Part shown: positions 8,177 to 17,350 of the stretch, one piece after another | How positions within the stretch are numbered: the first letter of the stretch is position 1 | Layout of the letters: the number at the start of each line of letters is the position of its first letter | Source of the DNA: Polaribacter sp. | GTDB taxonomy: Bacteria; Bacteroidota; Bacteroidia; Flavobacteriales; Flavobacteriaceae | Length of the DNA stretch: 37,264 nucleotides | Direction of reading: 5' to 3' | Assembly: GCA_023254055.1 (NCBI GenBank) | Contig: JALQYN010000005.1 | Span: forward strand, 1-37,264 | Notes under the pieces: generated by a model | What the model was told of the DNA's origin: nothing | The model's database searches: none | Seen by the model: the letters and a program-made list of their open reading frames with translations, nothing else | Translations under genes and position numbers: made by a program

Positions 8177-9466
8177 CTATTTCTTAAAATCAAGAGCTGG
8201 CAATACTTTACCCGTACACTCACCAAACCCAATACGTATTTTATCATTTTCGCAATGTGCACGCATAATTACGGTATCGTTATCATTGATAAATTTGCGC
8301 TCAGAGCCGTCGTTCAATTTAATAGGGTTTTGTCCACGCCAAGACAATTCTAGCATAGAACCGTAACTGTCTTTTGTAGGCCCAGAAATGGTACCAGAAC
8401 CCATCATGTCTCCAGCTTCAACCGGACAACCATTAATGGTATGATGTGCTAATTGTTGTACCATGGTCCAATACATATATTTAAAGTTAGAATTGGCAAC
8501 CACTGTTTCTTCTTTTCCTTCTGGTTTAATACCAACTTGCAATTTAATGTCGTAACTTTTCTTTCCTTCCATTTGTAAATATGGTAACGGCTCGTAAACC
8601 TGTTTTGGATTGTCTGTTCTAAAAGGCTCTAAAGCATCTAAGGTTACAATCCAAGGAGAAATGGTAGAGGCAAAGTTTTTTCCTAAAAACGGACCTAATG
8701 GTTGGTATTCCCATGCTTGGATGTCTCTAGCAGACCAGTCGTTAAACAACACCAATCCAAAAATATTCTCTTCTGCTTCTTCAATAGAAATACGATCTCC
8801 TAAGGTATTTGCATCTGTAGTGATAAATGCCATTTCTAATTCAAAATCTAATAATTTTGAAGGACCAAATCCAGGTGTGTTTGTTCCTTCTGCAGGTTTT
8901 GATTGACCATAAGGTCTTCTAATTGGAGTTCCAGACGGAACGATAGAAGAGCTTCTACCATGATACCCGATAGGCACATGCAACCAGTTTGGCATTAATG
9001 CATTTTCTGGATCACGGAATAAAGAACCAACGTTTGTAGCATGTTCTTTACTCGCATAGAAATCGGTATAATCACCAACAGTAACAGGCAATAACATTTC
9101 TACTTCTTCCATTCTAAAAATAATCTCTGCTTTGTGTTCTTTATGATCGCGTAAGCCACTTTTAGTAACGTCAAAAATATCTGCAATTCTATTACGCACC
9201 AAGCGCCAAGTTTTACGACCGTCGGCAATAAAATCGTTTAAAGAATCTTGTAAAAAAATATCGTCTGTTAACGGAATTCCTTCAAAATACCCCAATTGAT
9301 GCAAGGCACCTAAATCGATCGCATAGTCTCCAATTCTTGTACCGATAGTAATGATATCGTCTTTTGTAATAAATACTCCGAACGGAATATTTTGAATCGG
9401 GAAGTCTGAATCTTTAGAAACTTGTAACCAAGATTTTCTATTTGGGTTATTTGCAGTTAATTTCAT
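8177..9466 (-). CDS. fahA: Fumarylacetoacetase
   Basis: Fumarylacetoacetate hydrolase, 429 residues, the last step of tyrosine and homogentisate breakdown, giving fumarate and acetoacetate. It has the small N-terminal SH3-like domain (about 1-110, with PFGVFITKDDIITIGTRIGD) and the C-terminal FAH fold. Diagnostic segments are DFYASKEHATNVGSLFRD, with the catalytic His of the EHA triad, PIGYHGRSSSIVPSGTPIRR, the metal ligands in FELEMAF, VLFNDWSARDIQAWEYQPLG and the conserved GTISGPTKDSYGSMLELSW. Length is that of complete eukaryotic-type enzymes. It is a single gene with a well-matched promoter and a palindrome in its leader; other tyrosine catabolic genes are not within the window. Confidence 0.97.
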   Translation of the reverse strand: MKLTANNPNRKSWLQVSKDSDFPIQNIPFGVFITKDDIITIGTRIGDYAIDLGALHQLGYFEGIPLTDDIFLQDSLNDFIADGRKTWRLVRNRIADIFDVTKSGLRDHKEHKAEIIFRMEEVEMLLPVTVGDYTDFYASKEHATNVGSLFRDPENALMPNWLHVPIGYHGRSSSIVPSGTPIRRPYGQSKPAEGTNTPGFGPSKLLDFELEMAFITTDANTLGDRISIEEAEENIFGLVLFNDWSARDIQAWEYQPLGPFLGKNFASTISPWIVTLDALEPFRTDNPKQVYEPLPYLQMEGKKSYDIKLQVGIKPEGKEETVVANSNFKYMYWTMVQQLAHHTINGCPVEAGDMMGSGTISGPTKDSYGSMLELSWRGQNPIKLNDGSERKFINDNDTVIMRAHCENDKIRIGFGECTGKVLPALDFKK

Positions 9467-9481
9467 TTAAGTATATCTAGT

Positions 9482-9499
9482 ATTGGTTTTTAAACCAAT
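9482..9499. promoter_or_regulatory. Palindrome in the fahA 5' leader
   Basis: A perfect dyad, ATTGGTTT-TT-AAACCAAT, lying between the fahA promoter (minus 7 at 9516-9523) and the fahA ATG (9466). It could be an operator for a dimeric repressor or a short mRNA hairpin; no regulator gene is nearby to link it to. Confidence 0.4.
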
Positions 9500-9515
9500 G
9501 TTATTAATTTTTCAT

Positions 9516-9544
9516 CAAATATAACAGAAAGTTGTTAGTTGCAA
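9516..9544 (-). promoter_or_regulatory. fahA promoter
   Basis: On the minus strand: TTTTG with TTG at 9544-9542, an 18-base spacer, then TATATTTG at 9523-9516. Both elements fit the Bacteroidota consensus TTG-N17-23-TAnnTTTG. The predicted transcript has a leader of about 45 bases. It overlaps the divergent glyA promoter. Confidence 0.7.
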
Positions 9545-9564
9545 AATGATTTTTACTACTTTTG
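9532..9564 (+). promoter_or_regulatory. glyA promoter
   Basis: TACTTTTG at 9557-9564 matches TAnnTTTG, with TTG at 9532-9534 (22-base spacer). The predicted leader is about 20 bases. Its minus-33 region overlaps that of fahA on the other strand. Confidence 0.55.
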
Positions 9565-9589
9565 ATAATCTTTATTTAAACAAACAACA

Positions 9590-10864
9590 ATGCAACTAGA
9601 TAATCAAATTTTTGATCTTATTCAAGAAGAAAAAGAAAGACAACAAAATGGCTTAGAATTAATTGCTTCAGAAAACTTTGTAAGTGATCAAGTGATGTTA
9701 GCTCAAGGATCTGTTTTAACCAATAAATATGCTGAAGGATACCCTAATAAACGCTATTATGGAGGATGTGAAATTGTAGATATTGTAGAGCAAATAGCTA
9801 TAGATAGAGCCAAAGAATTGTTTGGTGCAGAATATGTAAATGTACAACCACACTCTGGTTCGCAAGCAAATACAGCTGTTTTTGCAGCTTGTTTACAACC
9901 TGGAGATAAAATTTTAGGATTCGATTTATCACATGGTGGACATTTAACGCATGGTTCTCCAGTAAATTTTTCTGGGAAACTATATACCACTTCTTTTTAT
10001 GGAGTAGAAAAAGAAACAGGTGTGTTGAATTATGATAAAATTCAGGAAACTGCCACCAAAGAACAACCAAAACTAATTATTGCAGGAGCTTCTGCATATT
10101 CTAGAGATATCGACTTTAAACGTTTTAGAGAGATTGCAGACAGTGTTGGAGCTATTTTAATGGCAGACATTTCTCATCCTGCTGGATTGATTGCAAAAGG
10201 GATTTTAAACGACCCATTACCACATTGTCATGTTGTGACTACAACCACTCATAAAACCTTGCGTGGACCAAGAGGAGGAATGATTATGATAGGAAAAGAT
10301 TTTGACAATCCGTTTGGAGAAACCTTAAAAAACGGAAGTCCTAAAAAAATGTCAACTTTAATCAATTCTGCTGTTTTTCCTGGAAATCAAGGTGGACCTC
10401 TAGAGCACGTTATAGCAGCCAAAGCAATTGCATTTGGAGAAGCATTGACCGATGAGTTTTTAGAGTATCAATTGCAAGTAAAAGAAAATGCGGCAGCCAT
10501 GGCAAAAGCATTTGTAGCAAAAGGTTATGACATTATTTCTGGAGGAACAGACAATCATATGATGTTGATTGATATGCGTAATAAAAATATTTCTGGGAAA
10601 GATGCAGAAATTGCTCTAGGAAAAGCAGATATTACTGTAAACAAAAACATGGTGCCATTTGATGATAAAAGTCCGTTTGTAACATCTGGAATTAGAGTAG
10701 GAACTGCTGCGGTAACCACCAGAGGGTTAAAAGTAACTGACATGCAAACCATTGTTGATTTTATTGATGAAGCCATTCAGCATCATGATAACGACGAAGC
10801 TTTAGCTGCCATAGGAGAAAGAGTAGAAGAAATGATGAGCTCAAGAAGATTGTTTGTCATGTAA
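9590..10864 (+). CDS. glyA: Serine hydroxymethyltransferase
   Basis: GlyA, 424 residues, a cytoplasmic PLP enzyme that converts serine and tetrahydrofolate to glycine and methylene-tetrahydrofolate, the main one-carbon source. Key motifs: [20 protein letters not shown] near the N-terminus, [56 protein letters not shown], and the PLP site [14 protein letters not shown] with the Schiff-base lysine at residue 222. Length is normal. It is monocistronic, with a promoter directly upstream and a strong terminator directly downstream. gcvT, whose product makes the same folate from glycine, lies about 7 kb away on the other strand. Confidence 0.98.
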   Translation: MQLDNQIFDLIQEEKERQQNGLELIASENFVSDQVMLAQGSVLTNKYAEGYPNKRYYGGCEIVDIVEQIAIDRAKELFGAEYVNVQPHSGSQANTAVFAACLQPGDKILGFDLSHGGHLTHGSPVNFSGKLYTTSFYGVEKETGVLNYDKIQETATKEQPKLIIAGASAYSRDIDFKRFREIADSVGAILMADISHPAGLIAKGILNDPLPHCHVVTTTTHKTLRGPRGGMIMIGKDFDNPFGETLKNGSPKKMSTLINSAVFPGNQGGPLEHVIAAKAIAFGEALTDEFLEYQLQVKENAAAMAKAFVAKGYDIISGGTDNHMMLIDMRNKNISGKDAEIALGKADITVNKNMVPFDDKSPFVTSGIRVGTAAVTTRGLKVTDMQTIVDFIDEAIQHHDNDEALAAIGERVEEMMSSRRLFVM

Positions 10865-10890
10865 ACCACATTGAGGTTCATAAATATATA

Positions 10891-10920
10891 AAAGCAGCCA
10901 GTTGGCTGCTTTTTTTGTTT
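10891..10920 (+). terminator. glyA rho-independent terminator
   Basis: Stem AAAGCAGCC (10891-10899) with GGCTGCTTT (10904-10912) around an AGTT loop, followed by a run of T to 10916. This is the most GC-rich hairpin in the window. Confidence 0.9.
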
Positions 10921-10975
10921 TTGTAGTGAAGAACACTAGATAGTTTTATATATTTAGTGCTTCAAAAATAGTATT

Positions 10976-12214
10976 ATGGATGCATATTTAATAGCAACAA
11001 CACTTATCTTTTTAGCGGCAATTTTTGGTTATATTAATGTTCGCTTTTTAAAACTACCCAACACTATTGGTTTAATGATTATCACCATTGTGTTTACATT
11101 AGGTGTACTTGCGTTTAGCTATTTAGATACTACATTGTTGAATTTTGAAAAAGAAATGATTTCTAAATTAGATTTCAGAGAATTACTATTAGAAGAAATG
11201 TTAAGTTTCTTATTATTTGCGGGTGCTTTGCATACAAATTTTAATCAATTAAAGATACAGCGCTGGCCTATACTTATGTTCTCTACTTTAGGTGTATTAG
11301 TCTCAACTTTTTTAGTGGGAATTAGCATGTATTTTATTTTACAGTTTGTAGGAATGCAAATTGGTTTTATTTACTGTTTGCTTTTTGGTGCTTTAATTTC
11401 TCCAACAGATCCTATTGCTGTTTTGGGTATTTTAAAGAAAGCGAATGTGCCTAAAAAACTAGAAACCAAAATTGTTGGAGAATCTTTGTTTAATGATGGT
11501 GTTGGTGTTGTGGTTTTCTTAACCATATTTGAAATCGCTTCTTTTGGAGTTGATAAAATAGCAATTTTAGATGTAATTCAATTATTTGGTAAAGAAGTGT
11601 TAGGAGGTATTCTTCTAGGGGCAATTCTTGGTTGGATTACCTATCGACTCTTAAAATCTATTGACGATTATGACATTGAAGTAATTATAACAGTTGCCGC
11701 TGTAATGGGAGGAACAGTAATTGCGCAACAATTGCATGTATCTGCACCATTGGCAATGGTAACTGCTGGTTTGATTGTTGGAAATGATACCGTTAGAGAT
11801 TCTGCAATGTCTGAAACGACAGAGCATTATGTAGATAAGTTTTGGGAATTGATAGATATTTTATTAAATGCTGTTTTATTTGTGATGATAGGGATGGAAA
11901 TGCTAGTTTTAGTTGTAAAAGGATCCTATATCACTGCAGGTTTAATTGCAATTCCGTTGATCTTGGCTTGTAGATATTTATCTTTATTACTTCCAATTAA
12001 CTTCTTTAAAAAGAAATTAGATTTTGTGCCGAATACCAATTTAATTATGACTTGGGGCGGATTGCGTGGCGGAATCTCCATAGCCTTGGCTTTAGGATTG
12101 ACCAATGAGATGCACAGAGATTTGTTTTTAGTAATTACCTACATCGTTGTTGTTTTCTCTATCATCGTGCAAGGATTAACAGTAGGAAAACTCGTAAAAA
12201 AACTAAGCAAATAA
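10976..12214 (+). CDS. CPA1-family sodium:proton antiporter
   Basis: A 412-residue inner-membrane cation:proton antiporter of the NhaP/CPA1 type, with about twelve hydrophobic segments spread over the full length. Signature motifs are LFGALISPTDPIAVLGILKK (about residues 136-155), with the TDP site, and IVGESLFNDGVGVVVFLTIF (about 165-184), with the Asn-Asp pair of electroneutral CPA1 antiporters, plus WGGLRGGISIALALGL near the C-terminus with the conserved Arg. It lacks the long cytoplasmic tail of some relatives. It precedes the GCS2-CBS gene by 108 bases on the same strand; a shared transcript is possible, as no terminator lies between. Na+ or K+ preference cannot be read from sequence. 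Confidence 0.92.
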   Translation: MDAYLIATTLIFLAAIFGYINVRFLKLPNTIGLMIITIVFTLGVLAFSYLDTTLLNFEKEMISKLDFRELLLEEMLSFLLFAGALHTNFNQLKIQRWPILMFSTLGVLVSTFLVGISMYFILQFVGMQIGFIYCLLFGALISPTDPIAVLGILKKANVPKKLETKIVGESLFNDGVGVVVFLTIFEIASFGVDKIAILDVIQLFGKEVLGGILLGAILGWITYRLLKSIDDYDIEVIITVAAVMGGTVIAQQLHVSAPLAMVTAGLIVGNDTVRDSAMSETTEHYVDKFWELIDILLNAVLFVMIGMEMLVLVVKGSYITAGLIAIPLILACRYLSLLLPINFFKKKLDFVPNTNLIMTWGGLRGGISIALALGLTNEMHRDLFLVITYIVVVFSIIVQGLTVGKLVKKLSK

Positions 12215-12322
12215 ATTCTATTTTTTTACTACTTAGTTTGTAAGCTATTACAAGACTGATATTTATCATATATAAATAGGCAAGTATTTTATTACTTAGC
12301 GTAATCTGTTTATAATATAGGT

Positions 12323-14209
12323 ATGGGTTCACAGTCAGTCAAAGCAATTAAGACACAAAAACAACGGAAAGATTTTGTGTGTCATTTATTAAATGATATT
12401 CGAGCATTCGAATACATGATAGAAAATGATGTGTTTGAAAAAGGCATTCAAAGGGTTGGAGCAGAGCAAGAACTGTGCATTGTAGATAAAGATTTCCGTC
12501 CTTCTTTTAAGGCATTAGAAATTCTTGAAAGAGTGAATGATCCTCATTTAACAACAGAACTTGCCTTATTTAATTTAGAAATCAATTTAGACCCTTTTGA
12601 GTTGACAAAAGATTGTTTTCAAAAGTTAGAAAAGCAACTTACAGAATTGGTAGATAAAGTAAACACTGCCGCGCATGAATTTGATAATGATAAAATTGTG
12701 CTAACAGGTATCTTACCAACCTTAAAAAAGAAAGATTTAATATTTAAAAACATGACTCCTTTTAAGCGTTACAAAACGCTTAATAATGTGATGAAAAGCA
12801 TTAGAGGTAAAGACTTTAAATTGCATTTGCAAGGTGTAGAAGAATTGATTGTTAAGCATGAATCTATATTATTTGAAGCATGTAATACTAGTTTTCAAAT
12901 TCATTTACAAATAGATTTAGATAACGCAATTGATATGTATAATTGGTCGCAAGCAATTGCAGGACCCATGTTATCTGTGATGTCAAATTCGCCTCTTCTT
13001 CTAAGTAAAGAATTATGGAGTGAAACTAGAATTGCGTTGTTTCAACAGAGTATAGATTTAAGAAATAAATCTTATTTATTAAGAGAGCAAAAACCACGAG
13101 TTTCTTTTGGAGATGCATGGATTAAAGACTCTGTATTAGAATTATTTACAGATGATATTTCTAGTCACGCTCCGCTTGTTACAGCAGATTTTGATGAAGA
13201 TTCTTTAGAGAAATTAGAAAAAGGAATCATGCCAAAATTAGAAGCGTTGAACCTTCATAACGGAACCTTGTATAAATGGAATCGTTTGTGTTATGGAGTT
13301 CATAATAACGTTCCTCATTTAAGAATTGAAAATAGATATGTTCCGTCTGGTCCTTCCATAAAAGATGAAATTGCCAATGCTTTGTTTTGGGTAGGCGTGA
13401 TGAAAGGAATGCCAGATGATTATAAAAATATTTGGACTAAAATGCCTTTTATAGATGCAAAAAGTAATTTCTTAAATGCAGCAAGAACAGGAATTGATAC
13501 TTATTTCAATTGGTTTGGAGAAGGTTTTTCTACCAAGGAAATAGTAAAAAAAATATTACTCCCAATTGCGAGAAAAGGATTGGAATCAGCTAAAATAGAT
13601 GCAAATGATATCAATTACTATTTAGGAATTATAGAGCAGCGTGTAGATACAAATATTACTGGAAGTAAATGGTTGACTAGAAATAAGAGAAGTTTAGTGA
13701 AAAAAATCTCTAATTACGAAACCAATGCTTTGTTAACCTATCATACCTATAAAAATCAACAACAAAACATTCCTGTGCACAAATGGGAAAACATTACAAT
13801 AACACCAGTAGAAATTTCTAAGAAGTATGATAAACTCTATAAAGTTATGTCAACAGGAATCTTTGTAGTTAATGAGAATGATTTGATAGAGTTGGTCTTT
13901 AAAATAATGGAATGGAAAAACATTCATCATGTTCCTGTTATGGACAAGGATAACAAAATAGTTGGATTGATTACCAAAGAGCAATTACGAACCTATGATT
14001 TTTCTAGTCCAAAAAACAAAAACATCATTGCTAAAAGAATTATGAATGCAGATTTTATTTCATTATCACCAGAAACATCAACAGCAAAAGCAGCTAAACT
14101 TATGAATGCAGAAAAAACCTGTGTTTTAGTTATGGATGAATTAGAATTGCTAGGGATTTTTACAAAAAACGACTTAGATAGAGTTCAAAATTTAATCAAT
14201 AGCAAGTGA
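12323..14209 (+). CDS. GCS2-family carboxylate-amine ligase fused to a CBS-domain pair
   Basis: A 628-residue two-part protein. Residues about 20-480 form a GCS2-type glutamate-cysteine ligase fold, an ATP-dependent amide-bond-forming enzyme: the Glu-rich metal/ATP motif RVGAEQELCIVD (residues 45-56), LFNLEINLDP, FQIHLQIDLDNAIDMYNWSQ, MSNSPLLLSKELWSETRIAL and LRIENRYVPSGPSIKDEIAN are recognisable. Residues about 495-625 are two CBS domains (MSTGIFVVNENDLIELVFKI and IMNADFISLSPETSTAKAAK), which usually sense adenine nucleotides. The true substrates are unknown; bacillithiol organisms do not need glutathione, so a role other than glutathione synthesis is likely. Its stop overlaps the start of an aspartoacylase-like gene (TGATG), so ligase and hydrolase are made together. 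Confidence 0.85.
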   Translation: MGSQSVKAIKTQKQRKDFVCHLLNDIRAFEYMIENDVFEKGIQRVGAEQELCIVDKDFRPSFKALEILERVNDPHLTTELALFNLEINLDPFELTKDCFQKLEKQLTELVDKVNTAAHEFDNDKIVLTGILPTLKKKDLIFKNMTPFKRYKTLNNVMKSIRGKDFKLHLQGVEELIVKHESILFEACNTSFQIHLQIDLDNAIDMYNWSQAIAGPMLSVMSNSPLLLSKELWSETRIALFQQSIDLRNKSYLLREQKPRVSFGDAWIKDSVLELFTDDISSHAPLVTADFDEDSLEKLEKGIMPKLEALNLHNGTLYKWNRLCYGVHNNVPHLRIENRYVPSGPSIKDEIANALFWVGVMKGMPDDYKNIWTKMPFIDAKSNFLNAARTGIDTYFNWFGEGFSTKEIVKKILLPIARKGLESAKIDANDINYYLGIIEQRVDTNITGSKWLTRNKRSLVKKISNYETNALLTYHTYKNQQQNIPVHKWENITITPVEISKKYDKLYKVMSTGIFVVNENDLIELVFKIMEWKNIHHVPVMDKDNKIVGLITKEQLRTYDFSSPKNKNIIAKRIMNADFISLSPETSTAKAAKLMNAEKTCVLVMDELELLGIFTKNDLDRVQNLINSK

Positions 14210-15381
14210 TGAATTTAAAAGAACCAGGTATTGATGCTTTTGATAAACAACTAACCATTAAAAGGGTTTTAGGATCTGTAAAAGGAACAGCTAAAACTCC
14301 AACTGTAATTTGTATTGGCGGAATTCATGGTAACGAAAGAGCAGGTGTTTACGCGCTTTCTAAAGTTTTAAACACCATAGAAAACGAAAATACACCTTTT
14401 CTAGGAAATTTTTATGCCATAAGTGGAAACATCAATGCTCTTGAAAAAAACATCCGTTATGAAGATGTAGATTTAAATAGAATTTGGACCAAAGAGAGTT
14501 TAGAAATAGAGCCTGAAATTTTTTATTCAGAATTTATTGAACGAGATAGTATTTATCAAACAATAAAAGAAATAGTTTCAACGCATGAAGGCCCCTTTTA
14601 TTTTATTGATTTGCATACCACTTCTGCGGATACGAGTCCGTTTATTACTATCAGTGATTCGTTAAATAATAGAAAATTTTCTTCCAACTTTTTAGTGCCA
14701 ACCATATTGGGAATTGAAGAATACTTAGACGGACCCTTATTAACGTTTATCAATGAGTTTGGCCATATTGCCTTAGGTTTTGAAGCAGGCCAGCATTACA
14801 AAGAATCTTCCGTAGATAATTGCGAAGCCTTTATATGGTTAGCGTTGAAAGCTTCTGGTTGTGTTGAAGAGACTGCTGTAAAAAAATTAAATTATTACGA
14901 GTTTGTATTATCTCAATATTTAGAGAAACAAGACTTTTACGAAATACAGTACAGGTATCAAATTACTAAAAAGGAACAGTTCGAAATGCTTTTTGGTTTT
15001 CATAATTTTGATACTATAGTAAAAGGTCAAGAATTGGCAATCAGCAATTCAGAAAAAGTAAAGGCAGCATATGCTGGAAAAATATTTATGCCTTTATATC
15101 AAAAGCAAGGAGATGATGGGTTTTTTATCATTTCAAAACTTTCTAAAAAATGGTTGGTATTGTCTCGTTGGGTTCGAAAATTAAAAATGCATCATTTATT
15201 ACGATTCTTACCTGGTATTGCACAAGATACTATCAATAAACATGTTTTAATTGTAAATCCTAAAACGGCACGTTTTTTAGCTACAGAAATTTTTCACTTG
15301 TTTGGTTATCGTAAAAAAGTAATGAAAGATGCTAAGTATCATTTTATAAAAAGAGACAGAGAGGTTACCGAGCTGATTTAG
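14209..15381 (+). CDS. Succinylglutamate desuccinylase/aspartoacylase-family zinc hydrolase
   Basis: A 390-residue member of the AstE/AspA group of M14-like zinc carboxypeptidases, which cleave amide bonds of N-acyl amino acids. Zinc ligands are His40 and Glu43 in GGIHGNERAG and His136 in FIDLHTTSAD; RYEDVDLNRIW (about 83-93) is the substrate-binding Arg/Asn motif of aspartoacylases; Glu192 in GFEAGQH matches the catalytic Glu. A C-terminal half of about 170 residues, including a beta-rich part with FGFHNFDTIVKGQELAISNS, resembles the family's second domain. I chose ATG 14209, which overlaps the upstream stop codon by one base, over the GTG at 14206. Coupling to a GCS2-CBS ligase suggests it trims or releases that enzyme's product. 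The gene ends exactly where convergent rmuC ends. Confidence 0.85.
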   Translation: MNLKEPGIDAFDKQLTIKRVLGSVKGTAKTPTVICIGGIHGNERAGVYALSKVLNTIENENTPFLGNFYAISGNINALEKNIRYEDVDLNRIWTKESLEIEPEIFYSEFIERDSIYQTIKEIVSTHEGPFYFIDLHTTSADTSPFITISDSLNNRKFSSNFLVPTILGIEEYLDGPLLTFINEFGHIALGFEAGQHYKESSVDNCEAFIWLALKASGCVEETAVKKLNYYEFVLSQYLEKQDFYEIQYRYQITKKEQFEMLFGFHNFDTIVKGQELAISNSEKVKAAYAGKIFMPLYQKQGDDGFFIISKLSKKWLVLSRWVRKLKMHHLLRFLPGIAQDTINKHVLIVNPKTARFLATEIFHLFGYRKKVMKDAKYHFIKRDREVTELI

Positions 15382-16668
15382 TTATTCTTCTGAAGCTCTA
15401 TCTAGTAAATTCTTGTTTAAGTTTTTACTCGTCTTTGCGCCAAGAACTTTAATGCGCTCAACCTTAGTAATTAAATTCCCTTTTCCAGTTAGTTTTTTCA
15501 TAGAAGTATCATAACTTCCTTGTACGGTTTTTAATTGATTCCCAACCTTAATTAGATCATCCGTAAGATTTACAAACTGATCGTATAATTTACCTGCTTG
15601 TTCGGCAATAGCTAAGACATTTTTTTTCTGATTTTCTTGTCTCCACATCGAAGAAACAGTACTTAAAGTAGCTAAAAGAGTAGAGGTAGAGACCAACACC
15701 ACATTTTTATCTAAAGCCTCTAAATACAAATCGTTGCTGTTGTTTAATGCAATCATTAAGGCAGGTTCTATTGGTACAAACATCAAAACATAATCTGGTG
15801 TGTTGATTTCGTACAAACTATCGTATTTTTTGCTACTTAAATCTTTGATATGTTTTCTTAAGCTTTCTAAATGTTTTTTTAAGCTATTTTCTTTTACCAC
15901 TTCATCTTCATTACTAGCATAAGATTCGTATGCAGTTAATGACACTTTTGAGTCGATAATTAAATGTCTGTCATCTGGTAAATTGATGATAAAATCAGGT
16001 TTTTTTAGCTTCCCTTCATCATCTCTATATCCTCCTTGTGTTTGAAAGTGAATTCCTTTCGTAAGATTTGCTTTTTCTAACAACATTTCAAGTTGCGTTT
16101 CTCCCCAATCACCTTGCACTTTAGAATCTCCTTTTAAGGCTTTTGTTAAATTGATAGCCTCTTTACTCATTTGTAAATTTAAATCCTTTAAGCCTCTTAA
16201 CTGCTCTTTAAGAGCTGAATGCATGCCGATGCTTTCTTTTTGAGATTCAGCAACTTTCTTCTCAAAGCCATCTATTTTTTCTTTTAACGGATTTAAAATC
16301 CCTTCTATACTTTCTTTATTTTGCTCTTTAAATGTTTTAGAGTTGTCTGTTAAGATTTTATTGGCAAGGTTTTCAAATTCTTTGGTAAACTTTTCTTGCA
16401 GTTTTTCTACATCTTGTTTATTCAGCTCTAATTTTTCTTTGAGATTAGCGTTATCGGTTTGGTTTTTTGTGTTCTCTATGGTTAAGTATTCTTTTTCTTC
16501 TCTCAATTTTTGTAATTCATCTCGTAATTGAAGATTTAACTGCTGTTGCATTTTTAATGCTTCATCATCTGTATTTTTAATGGAATTGTTATTTGCATTT
16601 GATTTATACAGATAAAATATGGTTCCGGCTAAGGCAATTAGCATTAATATTTGTAAAGTAATTTCCAT
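15382..16668 (-). CDS. rmuC: DNA recombination protein RmuC
   Basis: RmuC, 428 residues, thought to be a nuclease-like protein that limits DNA inversions and rearrangements. It has an N-terminal membrane anchor (residues 1-22, MEITLQILMLIALAGTIFYL), a long coiled coil (about 35-170, rich in Lys, Glu, Gln and Leu) and the conserved RmuC domain (about 175-400). The latter shows GDWGETQLEMLLEKANLTKG, FQTQGGYRDDEGKLKKPDFI and LIIDSKVSLTAYESY, the Asp and Lys of which resemble a PD-(D/E)xK nuclease site. Length is normal. It abuts the convergent aspartoacylase-like gene without a gap and is divergent from the acyltransferase gene. Confidence 0.93.
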   Translation of the reverse strand: MEITLQILMLIALAGTIFYLYKSNANNNSIKNTDDEALKMQQQLNLQLRDELQKLREEKEYLTIENTKNQTDNANLKEKLELNKQDVEKLQEKFTKEFENLANKILTDNSKTFKEQNKESIEGILNPLKEKIDGFEKKVAESQKESIGMHSALKEQLRGLKDLNLQMSKEAINLTKALKGDSKVQGDWGETQLEMLLEKANLTKGIHFQTQGGYRDDEGKLKKPDFIINLPDDRHLIIDSKVSLTAYESYASNEDEVVKENSLKKHLESLRKHIKDLSSKKYDSLYEINTPDYVLMFVPIEPALMIALNNSNDLYLEALDKNVVLVSTSTLLATLSTVSSMWRQENQKKNVLAIAEQAGKLYDQFVNLTDDLIKVGNQLKTVQGSYDTSMKKLTGKGNLITKVERIKVLGAKTSKNLNKNLLDRASEE

Positions 16669-16714
16669 AAATAGTAAAACAGTTATTTTTAGGTGACTAT
16701 AAAATTAAGAGATT

Positions 16715-16722
16715 TATATTTG
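16715..16722 (+). promoter_or_regulatory. Minus-7 element upstream of the acyltransferase gene
   Basis: TATATTTG is a full TAnnTTTG match 45 bases before the ATG at 16768. No clear TTG is found at the usual minus-33 distance, so the assignment rests on one element. Confidence 0.4.
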
Positions 16723-16767
16723 TGTACATAATAATAAATCTTTTATTTGTAAACTTATAAATACTTC

Positions 16768-17301
16768 ATGATTTCAAAATTTATTTTTAAAATAATATTG
16801 GGTTGGAAATTGGTTGGAAATTTTCCAAAAGACCTTAAAAAATATGTAATTATTGCAGCACCACATACAAGTTGGCAAGATTTTCCAATCGGAATTTTAG
16901 CGAGAAATACCTCGGAAATTAAAATTAATTTTATTGGAAAAGACTCCTTGTTTAAAGGGCCTTTTGGTTTTATTTTTAGAAGCTTAGGAGGAACACCCGT
17001 AGATAGATCTCAAAGCAATAATTTGGTAGATGCTATTGTTGATGTATTTAATTCTAAAGAAGAATTTCGTTTAGCTTTATCGCCAGAAGGAACAAGAAAG
17101 AAAGTAGAAAGATGGAAAACGGGGTTTTATTATATCGCAAAAGGAGCAAAGGTACCAATTGTAATGGCAACTTTAGATTTTGGGAAAAAGCAGGTGAAAA
17201 TTTCTGAACCATATTACCCAACAGATGACATAGAAAAAGATTTTGAGTATTTTAAATCTTTTTACAAAGGCGTTTTAGGAAAAAAACCCGAACAATTTTA
17301 A
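16768..17301 (+). CDS. Small PlsC-like acyltransferase
   Basis: A 177-residue acyltransferase of the PlsC/LPLAT superfamily, shorter than lysophosphatidate acyltransferase proper (about 240). Catalytic block I is HTSWQD (His33 to Asp38, the HX4D motif) in VIIAAPHTSWQDFPIGI; block II is LGGTPVDRSQ with the conserved Arg; block III is LALSPEGTRKKVERWKTGFY, containing EGTR; block IV is AKGAKVPIVMATLDF. It lacks a strong N-terminal membrane segment beyond the first 17 residues. The likely substrate is an acyl chain moved onto a phospholipid or lipid-like alcohol, but this small subgroup is not characterised to my knowledge. It has a terminator directly after it. Confidence 0.85.
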   Translation: MISKFIFKIILGWKLVGNFPKDLKKYVIIAAPHTSWQDFPIGILARNTSEIKINFIGKDSLFKGPFGFIFRSLGGTPVDRSQSNNLVDAIVDVFNSKEEFRLALSPEGTRKKVERWKTGFYYIAKGAKVPIVMATLDFGKKQVKISEPYYPTDDIEKDFEYFKSFYKGVLGKKPEQF

Positions 17302-17303
17302 AT

Positions 17304-17335
17304 AAAAAAAACCTACTTAGAAAGTAGGTTTTTTA
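17304..17335. terminator. Bidirectional terminator between the acyltransferase and gcvT
   Basis: A 13-bp stem, AAAAAACCTACTT (17306-17318) with AAGTAGGTTTTTT (17322-17334), and a 3-base loop. It has a T run on both strands and lies between two convergent genes. Confidence 0.85.
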
Positions 17336-17350
17336 TTTAGATGTATTTTC

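Noticed and set aside
9757..10070. Minus-strand ORFs of 77 and 90 codons inside glyA
   Set aside because: They are antisense to highly conserved glyA motifs and do not resemble any known protein.
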